Shown here in pieces: positions 13,301 to 28,300 of a stretch of 64,000 bases of DNA. Origin of the DNA: Pyrocephalus nanus. Its lineage: Eukaryota > Chordata > Aves > Passeriformes > Tyrannidae. Location of the stretch: the NCBI GenBank assembly GCA_038380795.1, contig CM076268.1, positions 29,583,501-29,647,500 of the forward strand. The letters are read 5' to 3'. Positions within the stretch are counted from its first letter, which is position 1, and each line of letters begins with the position of its first letter. A model generated the notes under the pieces. That model did no database searches and was not told the origin of the DNA. It saw only the letters and a program-made list of their open reading frames with translations. The position numbers and the translations under genes were made by a program.

Positions 13301-16300
13301 CAAGTTGCTTGTGAATAATTCCCCTGGCCAGAAACAGTGGAGATTTTGATCCCATACTGTTGTGCAGAGGGGCTCTTTATATATCATTGCTTGGAGCTTG
13401 ATCTGAATTGCAAATGAATTAGAGTTTTAGTTGATAAAGTTCAATTTTATGCCACTTTGCTACACTTAACACTTTGTGCAAGACCTCTTGCATTGTAAAG
13501 CAATAGAGGAATGATTTGTCATCGCAGTCTCAACTGAGATGCTTAGTGCTTTTCATTCTGGGAATTAAACTCTCCCTTAAAACAGAGGAGGGATTTCAGT
13601 TCCTCAGAAATGCTTGTACTCTTTCCCTTGGGGAAAAAAAAGGAAAAAGAACAAAAAGAAGATGAAGATAAGAATAATACAACTTAAGAATATACACTAG
13701 GTTTCTGGCTTGCAGGGAGGAGACTTGCTGATTCTGCTTTTGGAGAGGAGAGTTGGATGCATCTTACTGTTTTAAGTGTTCTGTGGGGAGCTTCATTTTT
13801 AAGTAATAGGGGTTTTTTTTGTTTGTTTTTTGTTTTAGAATTTCCCCTTTTTCTTATTGCTTGGGTAGAATTCATAAATGCTGTACACACAGATACATTT
13901 ATAGCTAAGGTTTTTTGCATACTTGAATAACCCCTTTACATTTTCTTACTATACTCTAAGTCACTTATTTAAAATAAAAGTATTACCCCTGGCCTTTGGC
14001 TGATATTTCCATTGAGGGTAAACAAAACATTCAAGTCAAGTAAAGGAAGGGGTATAATGTTTCTCCCCGGGTAAGGGCATGTGATTCATAGTTTTATTCT
14101 CACTTAACTCTATTTGCTGTATTTGTAAATGAAGTTTAAAGTTCTGTCAATGTTCTTGTTGCAGAAGGTTCACTTAATGCAGTTTTGGGCAGCAACAATA
14201 CTGCAATATTTGCTTTAACAAGACCCATGTTTTAAGAAGGATCTTTCTCAGTTCATTTCAGGTGAAGTGAAGGTTAAGAAGAGATGCAGTGTGTGTGTGT
14301 GCATACATGCATGTGTTCTCATCCCTTCTAGGCTAAAAATCCCTTGCTGGAAAAGGAAACAATATAAATTCCAAAGCTATATCCACACAGGTAGCTTTCC
14401 CAATTCCCTCCTTTGGGATTTAGAGCTTCCATGTACAGCCTGGAAGTCTGAGTTGTAAAACTGATGTATTTTACTCTGCTGCCTTTATTGCTTTTATACA
14501 TAATTTGCTCATTAGTTCTTTTAGGTGTTATTAGTTGATACACATTGATCAAAACTATCAATAAATACATAAATACATTGTCTATGATGTGAACTTTATC
14601 TCCTAATTTTAGTTTTGCTAACTCTTCATCCTGCACATACTTGCCTTAGTTCTTGATCAAGTCTTAAGGAATAGTTGTGAATATCATGTGCAGATGGCAA
14701 ATTTGAGTCAGTCTGGGCTCAGATATAGTCCTTGACAACAAACAGCCTGTTTGCTGCTTGGTGGAAGTCTCAAAGTCTGTAAATGCAGACCACAAAATTG
14801 TTGGTCATGAGAAGTTGGAGGGAAGCATGTTGGTATTTTGCTTAGCTTGACATGGAGCTGTGTAGCAGCGTGCAAATGGGAAACAGGCAAGTTTGCCTTC
14901 TGTTCCCTTTTTATACATCAGTCTAGATTAGTTGGAAAATTTGAAACCACTTTAATGCCTTTTTTTAATAAAGTTATTTTAGCATTTAGTGAAAACTTGA
15001 AATAAAACTCAGTTTAACAAAGATGGACAAGTGAGCATGTGAAGATCAATTTCCTGCAGCATTGAAACAAATGACTTGGAGTGGAAGCATGAACAAAAAC
15101 ACGGCAGTACTGAGCTTTATCCATATTCCATAGGGTAGTGACTAAAATATTGTAAATATTTTTCAAGACAGGTGAAATCAGGGAAGAAGGACTGGCCAAG
15201 TGGTCGTTACCTACAGATACTTTTCTAAAAATGGGTTTGGGTTTTTTGGCTGCTGGAATATAAAATAGGAAAATCACGTGGCCCCATCCTACAGGATGCA
15301 CGGTCACTCCTGCCCTCACAGTTGGGAAGGTACTGTTGTTGTAATGCTCCTTTCTGTACAGACACACGATGGGAGCTTCACCCACATCCTCCCTATTCAT
15401 TGTTTCATTGCGTATTTTAACCAGTTTACACATACATGTATATTATTAGTACTGACAATCTAAATTAAGAGAACTTATTAAAGGATTTTCTGTGTTTTAT
15501 AGTTTAATTCTGGCTGTGATTCCGCTCTGCAAAGGAGATGTTTTTTCTGGTACACAGGAGCACAAACTGCCAACTCTGGATGGTGGTGCTGTAGTCTGGA
15601 ATATGTGGGAGTCTGGGGGCTATTGCCACTGCTCCTGCTCAGGAACAGCCTCTCACCCTTACTTGCAGAAAGGTGGTGGTAATAACTTCTTTTTAAAGCA
15701 TTAGTTTTGAAAAATATTGAATTCTAGTTTGGACAACAAGGCTTGGAATGTGAATCTGTTACTATATCCGTAATGTTGGCCAGACTTCCACAAAAGCTAC
15801 ATATTTGCCCCAAGCTTTGGGCTAAGTTTTGTCATCTCCTTTAACTTGTTTCATTCCTCATATTTCCCTGCCAAACCCAGTAGTCCTTGATGCTGTCCCA
15901 CTGATGTGCTCTGGCTCCCTGTGGCCTCCCCAGTTCTGGAGGCTGCACTGGCTCTGGCAGTTCCTGGGGAACTTCACGCAACTCCTCTTTGTGTCTTGCT
16001 CGTCCTTCCCACCCTTCTTCTTCCCTTGCTTTCTCCTCCCCCCAACCCCCAAAAAACAACAAACCATCAAGTATAATACTTCTTCTGGTTCCAGCTACAC
16101 CCATTGCTCTGTTCCTGCTGCCAAAACTCATGCTCAGGGATTAGTCATCCTCTCGGATTCTGCTGCATCACCCCTTCTGCATTGGAAGAAATAAAAAATA
16201 AGTATCAACCCATTTAGAATTTCACTTGTCTGCTGTGACTCTTCAGGTCAGGTCTTCTCCTGCTCACATAGAAATATATTTTTCTTTAATTTTCATGCAA

Positions 16301-19300
16301 ATTATATTCCATGGTTCAAATAATCTATAAAAATAAGCTTGTTTATACAACTGTAAATGCATGCAAACTGAGGGGGCTAATACAACTTCTCTCACAGCAG
16401 AAGATGGAAGATGAAAATTTCAAGCCAGGTATTCAGAAACTCACAAAATGTGTGTGTGTGTGTTCTTACTAGGCATCCTGATGTCTGATTTGAAAATTAT
16501 CACATACTCATTGATTTGGCTAATACTGAATTAGATTGAACATGTAATGATTTTATTTTCTGAAATGCTAATTTATATGTCATAATTCATAATGAGTGAA
16601 ATGTTCAGTACTGAATTTAGGCACTTTTTTTTGGAGGAGAGTTAGTAAATTGGATAACTAATCCCTTTGTTTGATACTCTTATCAATTACAAGCAGATTT
16701 TGCATCAGAACTCTGACTGTATTTATGTTGAACTGATTTTTGTCTGTGCCTCCTTCTTAGAAAGAAAAATATTTTTGTTGTCCAAATCAAAATTGCTGAT
16801 CAACTGAAACTTGAAACTTCTAAATATTCTTTGCAGAAACCCAGCTTTCTTTACGGTTCATAAAGCTGTGTTCAGGAAGCAAGTTTGTGCTGTTCCTATT
16901 CTGTTTGATTTAAAAATACTTGTCATGTTGCCCTTCACTTTCTGTGGCTTTTGTCCCATTAATACTCCATGTTTATGGAAACATTTTTGAAAGGCCATTA
17001 TCATGATACTGGTGGGATACAATTGGTATCTCTGCTTATTCTTTTTTTTTTTTTTTTTTTTCCCTGCTGTCTTGCACAATAACTCTCATCTTTGTCTCCT
17101 ATAAAATTGGTGGAACAAGTTTTTGTATCTGGCAAAACTGGCCTTCCCAGATAGGGAAGCGGGGATGGATACAGTGATGTAACAAATCAATCATCACCTT
17201 CCCTTCAGCAGCTATGGAGTGTTGATTGGGTGCAAGTTAGCCTACACAGAGTTAGTTAGCAGTGGTTATCTCTAAAGAAGTGCTGTGCTTTCTTTAACCT
17301 GATGGAGATTCAATTTCAAAACAAAATTGCCAAGCATCTCCTTACAGAATTTCTATTCTTATGTAAATAACACTTTTCTAATCCTCTCTGTTTTTCCCTG
17401 TCCTTGTCCTGCCCTCACACATGGGATTTTCTCCTCTGCAGCAATTCTTAACTGAACACAGTAACACTGGGAAGCACTTGCTTCCTAGTGGTACATGTTG
17501 TGGGCTGTTTATGGCTCTGAGTTCTTTTGTTAATGAGAAGAGCAAAATTTGTTTATAATAATTCTCTAGAAGTGCTGCTCATGAAATATAAATGAACAGA
17601 GTCTATCCTGCATTTCCAGTCCCTCCCCAATATCTGCCTGATAGAGAACTCAATCCTTGCAGTTGTGTGTTTTTAGAGGGGAGGGATGGCTGCTGATGTA
17701 GCTCAACCATCTACATTTTGTCTCATTCTTCAGTGAATTTCTAATTCACATTAGTTTTTCTCCTCCTCCCCTTTTGTTTTTTCCTTTGACTTGTTGCACT
17801 AGCATTGCATCAGGCTTTTAACTTCATGCTGCTTGGATAAATAGCTGCTTCTTTGGTCATTCTTTTTTCGTCCTGCTAGAATATGATTTTGTATTAAAAA
17901 ATGCTCTCTGTGAGACGTGTAAATACAGGGTTGAGGATGGCAAAAGCATAACTCAAGGTAGTTCAGAATACAGTTTAGGCTCTGTCTTGATTGTATGCCC
18001 TGTGGTAGTTTTTTTGTCTGCACACAGATGCAGTTTCTGAGTAAAAACCAAGATATGGAAGGATGGAATTATTTGTCCCTGTGTGCTTTTTTTGCTTTGT
18101 CAGTTAACCTGCTGAATGAGAAAGACCTGCCCACAGTACCCCAGAGGGGTGGGTTCCCTTTTAGAAGGGCTGATTGTTAGAAGAATCATTGCTTAGGTCC
18201 CTGTTTCTCATCCATTGCTGTGTTTTTATGCTGTCTCAGAGACCATGATTTTTATTTTCATGGGCATGATCACCTGTAGTTATTCAGCTTAATTTTCTTT
18301 TGTATAATTTACTGAACCAGTCTTCTAAATACTTGATGCAAGATGCTCAGCTGTCAGCCTTTGTCAGCAGGCTCATGGGCAGGGTTTGCTGACAGGAAAT
18401 GGCCTGGAGCCTGAAACACCCCAAGTAGCACAGAATTGAGGTGCTCCCTCAGGATTTGTCATTGCGTGAAAAATTCAGGGTATCTGAAAAACCCTGTATT
18501 GTGTATTTAAAATAAATATATATTCTTCTATGTCACCTTCCAACTGAGGCAGAAGAGGCCAAGATGCACAATTCCCAAAGGTGGGAAGGTCAGAAATAGG
18601 TGATTTACCAACAGTAACTATAAAGAATAATACTTTGATTTAATGTGCTTGTTTTAAATGAAGAAAGGTCTGTTAGGTGTGTTGTTCTTGTTCATCTACT
18701 GCCTGTAAAATACTTCCTTTGAATTCTGAAACGCTTTTGGGCTTTGGGGGCGTTTTGCTTGGTTGGTTTTTTGCATTCAGGGCATTCCAGTTTCCATCCA
18801 AAATCAGCTAAAAAAATACAATGTAGAGAAAAAATAATTTCTTGCTGTCTTAATGTAAAAACTCCCCAAAGTGCTTAAACTCTAAACTATTCAAGCTGGA
18901 ATACAAGGGAGCCAAAAGCTTGTCTTCCAGCTGCCTTTACAGCTAGACTTTTTTTTTTTTTTTCTTGAAGGCCAATAATTTTCAATTAGGGCCAGTTTTG
19001 TCAGGGTACAGCCTTACTTGTTTTGTTGGTGTCCTCCAGTGTCTTGTCATCTTCTGTTTTGTTCTTCACTGAGAACAGCTTAGTTAAATCTGCTCCTAAA
19101 CACTATAGTTTCTGTGGGGAAAAGGGAAGCAAGAGAAGTTGTAAAAAGACAATATTTTAGGGTTCCCTCATTTTAAGAAGAAGCCTGAGATTATTTACTA
19201 GGGGGAATAACCTTGCTGCCAAATAGACCTGATCCCTTTGGTCAGTTGATCTGTCAAGGTGAAGAAAATACTGGTTAGTGCTCACCCCATCACTTATTTT

Positions 19301-22300
19301 AGATGAAAATAAGGGAAGCCTAAGCAGAGATGCAGTTCTGCAGAGATGATGAACTCTGAGTCATCCCCAGGCTGAATTTTCTTTATGTGTTATGTAACTG
19401 AAGTAGTTATACAACTGGAATGCATGTATTGCAGCTACAGCACTTGTGAGTTGTCTTGTTTTGTTCATTTGATAACTGCTGTTATCAGGACATGTGGCAT
19501 AACACCCAGTTTTCACTAATGAAGCTGTTCCCGTTGCAATATGCAATGCTGAGGTTTTCATGGAATGATTCCAGATTTGTTTCAGGGGAAAAAAAAAATA
19601 AAAAAAATCTTGGCACTTAAATGTGCCTGGGTTGGAATGGTAAAAACAAAAAGTTGATGCAGTTTTCAACATGATCTTCACTTTCAAGTTTAACTGCTCT
19701 AGTAAAAACTTTGTTCCTTGTTATCTAGAGCTTTGTGACTCTCCTGCTGTTACAATAAATACAATACATAATAACTTGAATACCATAATAGTTTAAGAAG
19801 TAAGCAGTATAGTTCTTAAGGGTTCCTATGAAAGCCCTGATTTATCATAAAGGTTACAGCTTGGAGCTGAAAGCCAACACACACTCTGAGCATTTTGATA
19901 CTTCAGTAAATGCACTTACTTTAAATGCAGCCAGAATTTTTTTTTGCCTGTCTAAAACAGGAGATGAATTTGTCTTTGTAGTGACCAGACCGAGTTGCCT
20001 CTTTGGTCTAATGTGATTTTAGCATTGCTTCCTACAAAGAGCTTAAGGATATTAGGTGGCCAGATCTCAGTGGCTGCCAGTCAGACTACTTTTCCTTTGA
20101 AGATCTCATATGCATCTCTCTCATATGTTCCCCAGAATGTGCATCTCTGAAGCTGTGGGCTTTCATTTCATTTTATTTTAGTTTAGCATCAGAAATGGGG
20201 AGGATTTAATTTCTTTAAGACAGAAGTCTCCAACCTTTATTGACTGATGGGATGTAACACTTGCCTTTCATGACATTCATTCCTCTTCTGTCTCCTCTCT
20301 TGTGGTTCCTTTTATGTTGGATCTTCTTTAACTCAGTCCTGCACCATTCTTTGTTTTAGCATCTCTCTTCTCCTTTTAGCTAATGCCTTCCAATTTTCTG
20401 TGTATTTCATTGCCTGTTGCACAATCAAGACTAATCCTGGCCCAAAGCCTTCTATAAGAGACAAGTGAATTCTTTGAAACAGCTTTTTTAACATCTGGAT
20501 TGAAAAACTGTGAAAAGTAATATGTATGTTGCTGATGAATTTCACCCTCCTGGAAATGTTTTATTTCAGCTGTAACTTATTATCCCATAGTTGCTGAAAC
20601 CAAAAATATAGTATAATGAAGTCTGGCTGACACTTTGTTTTTCCACATGGCGTACTAATCTGGAAGTTGTTGCGGTGTCCTTGGGGATTTGGATGTGGAA
20701 GATAAGAATTGAACTGTTAGAGAAATCTGCCTTAGTTCTGAATTGCATTGTTATGGAAAATTAACTGGTATTGTAGCTATTTTCTTTATGTCCCAGCTTT
20801 TGTCTGGGAAGTGGTTTTTCTAATTATTTTGACATTTTAATTGTTTTCATTATCTGATGATGAGAGGTATGATCTCACCATGCTTGCTGATGACATCACA
20901 AGATAAAAGAGAAGGTCTTCAGTCTCTGTAGACATGCCCAGAGCTCCTTAGAGCTGGATTTCAAGCCATACACGTGAACCCTTTGGTGTCCTGCAGTTCC
21001 TTCTCCTGTCTCACCACCAGAAGGGTTAGTGAAGTTCTGTGACTCTGCCAGCAGGGAACTGCAGTATAATGTCCCCATAAGAGGGTGGTGAACTCCACTG
21101 AAACAAGGCAGCAACAGAATGAGTGTCAGCTCTGAGCCAGATGACTGCAGGGCTCTCAAAGTAGGAGGGAGTGTGTGTAGGGGTTTTCCTTGTTGGCTGG
21201 TTAGAGATGTACAGGTAGGTTGTACACTGTGTCATAATAAATGCTGTCAAATGTCCACTCTGACCTGCTAAACTAAAGTCGTAAAAATTGTGAAGTCTGA
21301 ATAAGCTGAGAAGCTGCTTCTGGGTAAAGGTGAGGCAATTTGATATATCTTGGCTCAGGGAGACTCAAAAGGACTCAATTTAAATATTAAAGAAATATTT
21401 TCTGTTGAATTGTGAAGGTTTGAATTTCTCTCTGAGATGGACATAGAGATGCTGTCGGTAGTAGCAGTCATTTGAACTTCATAGAAACTGCTGAGCATCT
21501 TGGATTTGCTCTTTGGAATTCTTTTGAGTGATCAGCCCTGCTTATTAACAGACAAAAATTCTCAAGGAAACCAGAAAAACAGTTAATGGCTTGTGCTAGT
21601 TATAATAATAGCCAACAAACTTCAAAAAGGTGAACTTTTTTTTTTAAATGAACTTATGACTTCATAGAAGAACAATAAAAACTTAATTTTTCATAACTGC
21701 TTTCTTTTTGACAGATTATGGAAGAAACAAATACGCAGATTGCTTGGCCATCCAAGTTGAAGATTGGAGCGAAATCGAAAAAAGGTATTTTAGCTTGTTC
21801 TTTTTATGGGGTGGGATTACTTGTTGGAATGGTAAAACCACAGGATAAAGAAGCTTATTTTTAGAATCACTATATCAGTACTGGACACCTGAAATATTTT
21901 CATTTCAGTCTGTTTTTTATAGAAATTTCATATTGACGTTATTTTGGCTTTATGTAGGTATTTTATATACAAACCCATTCTAAGGAGTTTGCAGTTCTAC
22001 GAGTACCCTATTATCAATACTATTGCATTTGGTGTATTTAGCATGTGCTAAACATAGAATTATAAAAATAAAAACCAAAAATACCATTATACAGCTTTCT
22101 ACTGTATAATTCTGCATCTAATAGGAACAGCTTCCTTATTTTACAGCAGCCAAACTCAGTCGTTCTGGTAACATTGCAAATTAGTGGGTGTTCTGTGGGT
22201 TTTTTTTTTTTGTTTCCTCAGAGTACAAAGATGTGTGTTGGTCAAGCCCAGCAGAACAATAAATACTCATTGTGTCCCTGACAGAGACAGCCTGCATGCC

Positions 22301-25300
22301 TTTTTGGTTTCTTTAAGAAACCTGAGTTGGAGTTGTTTTTTAGGAATGACCAGTGTTATGTGTTTTAAATTAGGCTTCCTTTGGAAGTCCAGCCTGTTAG
22401 TGCGAACTGAGTACACAGTCTGGGACATCTCCTTTTGAAATGAGCTGCCTTGTTCTGTTTCTAAGGAATCATAGCTGTGACTGAGTGAAAGTAACACTTT
22501 ATTTCCCTCCTGCATGAAAAAAATGAAATTGGGGGTGATTTTTAACTTAGCCTGTACTTCTGTTCAGGATGATACACATGAAAACCCAAGGAAGTGGAGA
22601 GCGAATAATTTCTCTGTGCTTTATATTTAGAACATGTAGGTGGAGATGTGGGCTAACAACCTGTGTAAATGAAGGTTTTATGGGAAGAAAAAGGATCTCT
22701 TTAGAAAGGAGCAGGATTAATAACATTTTTATGGTGTAAAGTGAGATTCAGTCTCTGAGGTACTTTGCCATGTGGTGTTGAAGTCCAAATTGATTTAATT
22801 TTCCCCCCACATTCTTGCATGGAAAAAAAAAAGTCTCACTTAAGTGGGGAAAAATGGGGAAGGAATTCAGACTAGAAAAGATGAAGATGTTATGTATGCG
22901 TTAATGTGCAGAACATCATTAACATTTTTATTAACATTATTAAGAAACATTTGTAGTCAGTGCAAACCTGTGTTCTGCCTGTGGTGCTCTGCATGCTCTG
23001 CGTGAGGTGCTGTGAAGTGATGCACAGCTAAAGCTCCCCAGGGAACAGAGGCACAAGAGTTTGTTTTTCTTTTGAGGGGAGAAAAGAAGTAGTAAAACTG
23101 TACTGCACCTTTTTTTCCCTAAAATGTAAGTGAGCCTAATTCTGAAGATGAAAGGTGGATGGAAAGGCCATGGAAAGAGGGGTAAGAGAGGTGTTGTCTG
23201 ATTTTTTTTTTTTATTAGTACTTAGAGATGCAGCTTTTTAAGTAGATTAATATAACCTCTTTATTAGTGATCTCAAGTAGAAGATAATGCAGTGGAGCTT
23301 TATCACTATATGGAATGAATTTGAATACCAAGGGAAATAAAACAGCTAAGAGTTATGAGCTGATAATAAAACTGCAAATTGAAAGATAGGAACACATAAT
23401 ACAGCTGGGCATACTGAGGGTATCTCAGTGGGAATGATTATCCTGGAAAGTCTTTATGCCAAAAGAAACTTCAGATAGTGATGGGCTGCAAACTAGACAG
23501 TTTAGCAATATGCTCTACTATTAAAAGAGGTGTTTCAAATGCCTGTGGATTTCAGGGTGGCTCCAGAGTTAAGACTTGTGCTCTCTGGCTATCTTTGGTC
23601 TGCTAAATTGTGTATATATATATACACCTAAGATAGTAAATTACAGTATGTGCATGAAGAACTCCTTAACCTGAAGTTTTCTATTTCTTGTGAAATAAAG
23701 TGAAGCTTATATGTTCTGTTTACACTTGGTACCAATTGTTTGCAATTCTGTAACTTTCCATTTGCAGCTACAGCAGATGTTTATGTAGGGGAAAATATTC
23801 CAAGTGTTTAGCATAGTCTAGCTTCACTTAATGACATTCTGTGATTGAGAGGAGAGTCTGCAGCAAATAACTGGCCATTATTTGTCCCCTCCAGGGGCTT
23901 GAACTCAGAACATGCTCCTTCCCTGTCCCCTTGGCTGGGAGCTGAGTGCCTGAGTCATCCAGCAAGGGAGAAGCAGTCAGAGATGGATGGACAGCCTTGT
24001 ACCCCAGCCATGTGCTGTTCTCTGTCATAATCAAGTGATAGCAGATTTTTCATACAGTCTTGCAGCTTCACTTTCTGTGAGTGTGTGTTGTGGCCTTTGG
24101 TCATCCACAGCTCTCCTCCCAGTATAGGGGAAAAACAATCATGAGGAGAACACATCTAGTTTTGCTTTTGTTTCTGTGATGTTGTTCAGTCTGTCATGAA
24201 ACACTCAGTGCTTTTCTCACTGCTGTTGTCAGGGTTTTTTTTTCATTTGACAACATTGATACTAAATCAGTAAGGACAGACTACGTTTTCTTTGGAACTG
24301 AAACACAAAGGTATTGAAATTTGCAGAGGAGATGGAAATAAGCTTCAGCAAGGTGATGACGATTCAGTTCTGCACAAGACCCAGAATACTTTTGTGATCT
24401 TGTAGGGGAAAAAAAAAAATGCTATGATGAAGCTGAAGCACTAAGAGTAGATGACCTATGAGTTGTCCAGTTGTTTCGTTTCTGTGTTATATGGATTACA
24501 ACTTTTAAATTGATGATTGAAAAATGCTATATATCAAATATCAGAGTGCTAATTCATTAATTTACACTTGATAAATATTTTCTGATTATTTTTTTAACGG
24601 CAGAAGTCCAATGTCTGGATTTCACAAATACAGAATTTAAAATTTGGCCAATTAAAATTTATTGTTTAGTGTGAAATTTCTTAAATAGGTCTTTGCAAAG
24701 CTAGAATTTTTTTAAAGTAAACCAACAAACAATTATCTACTCTCAACGCTTTCATAAGAGCCAAACAGGAATTTCCTGGTTTTAATGAACACCATATGCT
24801 GAAGTCTTGCTCTAGTGATGAGGGGTGAGGAGGGTTAAAGTATTTTGAAATAAATGTTTACAAAACACAGGCAGATATAAATCTTCCAGTAGCATCTTAA
24901 AGCAAACCATTTGTTCAGGTTACAAAGAAATCCCATAACATTAAGACTTAGAGAGGGAAGTGAATAATTTAAAGCCTTTCATGAGTGATTCCTGTCCATC
25001 AGTAATGAAAGAATGGGCACTGGCACGATTTGCTCTGCTTTGCACTGGGGCTGTAGAGTTCAGGGTGTGCCAAAACCTCCTGGTCTGGAGGTTTGAGGTC
25101 TTCTGTAGTGAAACAAGTTAAAGATCAAGCTGAGACAGTAACTTCTGCTCCCAACAGACTTTTTCACTCTGTTATAGTTACTGTTCCTTAGGAATGCTGT
25201 TAACTGTCTTTTAAAGATTTACTCAGTGGTATAAAAGTAGCAGTAGATTGCCAAATCCTAGATGGTCAGATGCTGTAGTTCCACAAACACTTTCCAGACA

Positions 25301-28300
25301 GGCATAACAGCTAATGTTGTTTTTTGTCCTCTTTTCCTTCCCAAAATACTGACTTGTTGTGTTCTTCTTGTCCAGCCCTTTCTGCTGTGCTGTCACTAGT
25401 GCTTACGGGGGGAACAGGTTGGAGCATGGATTATCTTTTTTTATTATTGGAGAGCGGGAGTTCCTTGTGCATTTGCCTTAACCCTCACTGTGTCCTCAGC
25501 CTGTTCCACCACATCTGTGTGAACCTGTATTGCTGAATGCACTGGGAGCAGGTGAACATCTTGCTTCTCACCAGCAGTGCCTTTGATGGTAATTTAAGGT
25601 GTTCTTATGAAAATGGGTAAATGGGAGTTCATATTTCACTCATATGCTGTACTACTTTTTATTTTTAAATCCGTGTGTCCCTTGGTATTTCAGCAGTGTA
25701 AAGAGGTTACAGGACATGTGTGTTCAGAGCACAGACAGCCTTGGGATAGCATTTGGGGAACAACCAGCACAAGAATCACATCAGCTCCTGAAAACTTAGT
25801 GACTCTATGCAGGAAGCTGTTCAGAGAGTTGGAGCAGGGAATATTTTGAGAAGTTAAAAAAGCTGTGAAGGGAAATGCAAAGTAAATTGAACTTAAAGAG
25901 CAGGGATAACTCTGGGGTTTCTTTCACCATTCACTTTTGAAAAGGACTTCTCATGCTCTTTTTTATTTGCAGTTATTCCCATATTTTCACTCCCCTTTCA
26001 TATTCTTCAGATTAGTATCCAGCTCTTTATCGATGTCATCTGTTGAAGTTACCATCTTATTTCTTTTCTTTCTCTCTCGAACTGCTATTATTTTATTTCA
26101 CCTTTCATTTGTTTTTTCTATTTTTTGAGGGTTTTATTTTGCTTTTTGTTTGTTTTTGTTCTTCCTCTCTTATTTATGATGCATTTTTAGTTGGTTAGTA
26201 AAAATCTAGTCCATGTTTGGTGTCTTTTTCCTCACCTGATTTTTCTTTTTGTTTATTCTTTCATTGTTTTTTAATAATTTTTTAAAAAATTTAAACTTGT
26301 TTTTGTTGCCAAAACATTAACTACATGCTATTTTTCATTAGCAATTCTCAAACTCAAGTCAAGTACCTAGCATGTCAAATTTATATCCAAGGAGAATAGC
26401 AGGAGGGAACACAGTGGTAATGAAGACACTGGAAAGAAGGAAGCAATAATTAGAATTGGGCATTGCTGACATTCATTGCCTGGCAGTTTGTTTTCACACT
26501 TTTTCCTTAAATTTTGCCTTTTGTAAATTAGTTTGCAAACAGATTCCAGTATTTCACGCTTTGCCTCTTTAACTGCCAAGGTATTCTGCACAATGAAGTT
26601 TGCAGCTGTAATGCTACATTTGAGGCAAATAATTCTACTGAGAGACTTCAGCCACATTAGTAAAACATCGCTCCCATTTACTGGAGTGTTGTTTAGCACT
26701 TTGAGCTTTATGATAAAAGCTAAAGGCTGATTTTTTTTGTTAAAACAGAAATGTCACTGCGTGGTGAACTCAAGGCCAAACTTGGATGCAAGTTACTGCC
26801 TTAGATATGAAGAGTAAGCTAAAATGTTTGTTGCTTCAGACCTCTAAATCAACTTTCAGTCTTTTCCCAGTATTGTAATAAAAGCTGAAGGCTGTATTTT
26901 CAGATGAAATAGGGAGGGAGAAAAGAAAGAACTGCAATGTCAAGCCGTGCTGCCTTATGAAAGTGTCCAAATACAGTGCCAGGTTATTTCCTCTCTTGCC
27001 ACAGGTTTTCTGATAAATCTCACATCTGATTTTATGCTTTTCAGATAGTTTATTTTTTTCTCTTCAGACACACTTAGTTTTCCCAATTCAGTTTATTAGC
27101 ACAATCTTTCTTTGAGAAGAGTGCAAACTGTTTTCAGTGCTAAATCTCTTCCAGTAAAATGTACAGTTGGTTAACATATGAGCAGATCAATGTTGTTATG
27201 CTTGCCAGTTTAGTGTCCCCTGTGCAGGCACTTCAGCACTTACACACGTGTTCCATGGAGATTACACCACTTCTTAAAACATGAGTGCATCCCTGCTATG
27301 CAGCGTGGCTCTTGGTATCCCTCATTTGTGTAAAGGAGTCTCACTGCCTCTCACACACAGAAATTTCAGTGAAACAGTGCAAAAAAAGCCTGTGGGTGAC
27401 ACCTCAGATTGTTTATTTCAGTGTATGAATGGATGCAAATAGGACTTTGTCAGTGCTCAGTGTTCAAGCCTAGTATTTTATTATAAACCATCAGTGATAA
27501 TGGAGGAGTTAATAACCCTGCACAGTACTGTCTTTTAGGAGGTGTGTGAGCTTTAAACAGCGCTGTAACCTCTTCTAGTGTGTCTAGAGGGCTCTAGATT
27601 CCCCCTCCCCCTGCTCCCAAAAAAAAACCCAGCCAATAAAAACTCTCTGCCCTAAAAACCCCACCAAACCAAAACACCCTTAAGCGAAGCAATGAACTCC
27701 AATGAGGCAGCAGTTGAGAAACTTGGAGTAGAATAAAAGTGCCTGTGTGGCATAAAGTGGTTTTGGACTCTTGCTTCAGGAGATTCTCTCTCATTGCGTT
27801 GATGATGTTTTGTAATAAATGCAAAGCCTAAAGAAATGAGTAGATATCTCTGCTTTCAATTATCTCTGGGGTTGCTGAAATGCTGAAACGGCTTTGGTCT
27901 GCTCTACTGAACTTTAAGTTTTACACTTAATTTTCTTCTAAATACCATGTGGCTTGGTGTACTTCAGAGGCTGGCATGTTTGGAAAGTGCAGTTATATAA
28001 CCTGAAACGTTCCCCAAGAAATTGGCCAAGTCTGAGTTTAGTCAAACAAGAATAAAAGTCACTAAAAATTGCGTAATAGTTTAGGCCGTTTGCTTCTTTG
28101 TCTTGTGTAACTCCTAAATAGGTAATGCTGTGCTGTAAATGTGTGTGTGCACATCTTCACTGAAAGAGTGGTTAAGCCTTGGGACAGGGAAGTGGTGGAG
28201 TTGCTATCCTTGGAAGTGTTCAGGGAACAGGTAAATGTGGCACTTCGTACTCTGGTTTAGTTCACAAGGTGGTGTTCAGTCAGAGGTTGGACTGGATGAC

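Larger units (their letters stand above)
7381..21714 (+). other. BICC1 intron 2 (14.3 kb)
   Basis: No coding exon or RNA gene was recognised. It contains simple tracts: (AACC)-type at 11789-11816, (GT)6 at 14289-14300, a pyrimidine-rich stretch at about 15980-16035, (TG)7 at 16449-16462, and T runs at 17042-17061 and 18949-18963. An inverted pair of POU octamers lies at 9403-9423. The many short open frames have the lengths expected by chance in AT-rich intron. The intron begins GTAAGG and ends in a pyrimidine tract with ACAG. Confidence 0.85.

Noticed and set aside
15829..16194. 121-residue plus-strand and overlapping minus-strand open frames
   Set aside because: They arise from a C/T-rich low-complexity stretch in intron 2 and have no known domain.
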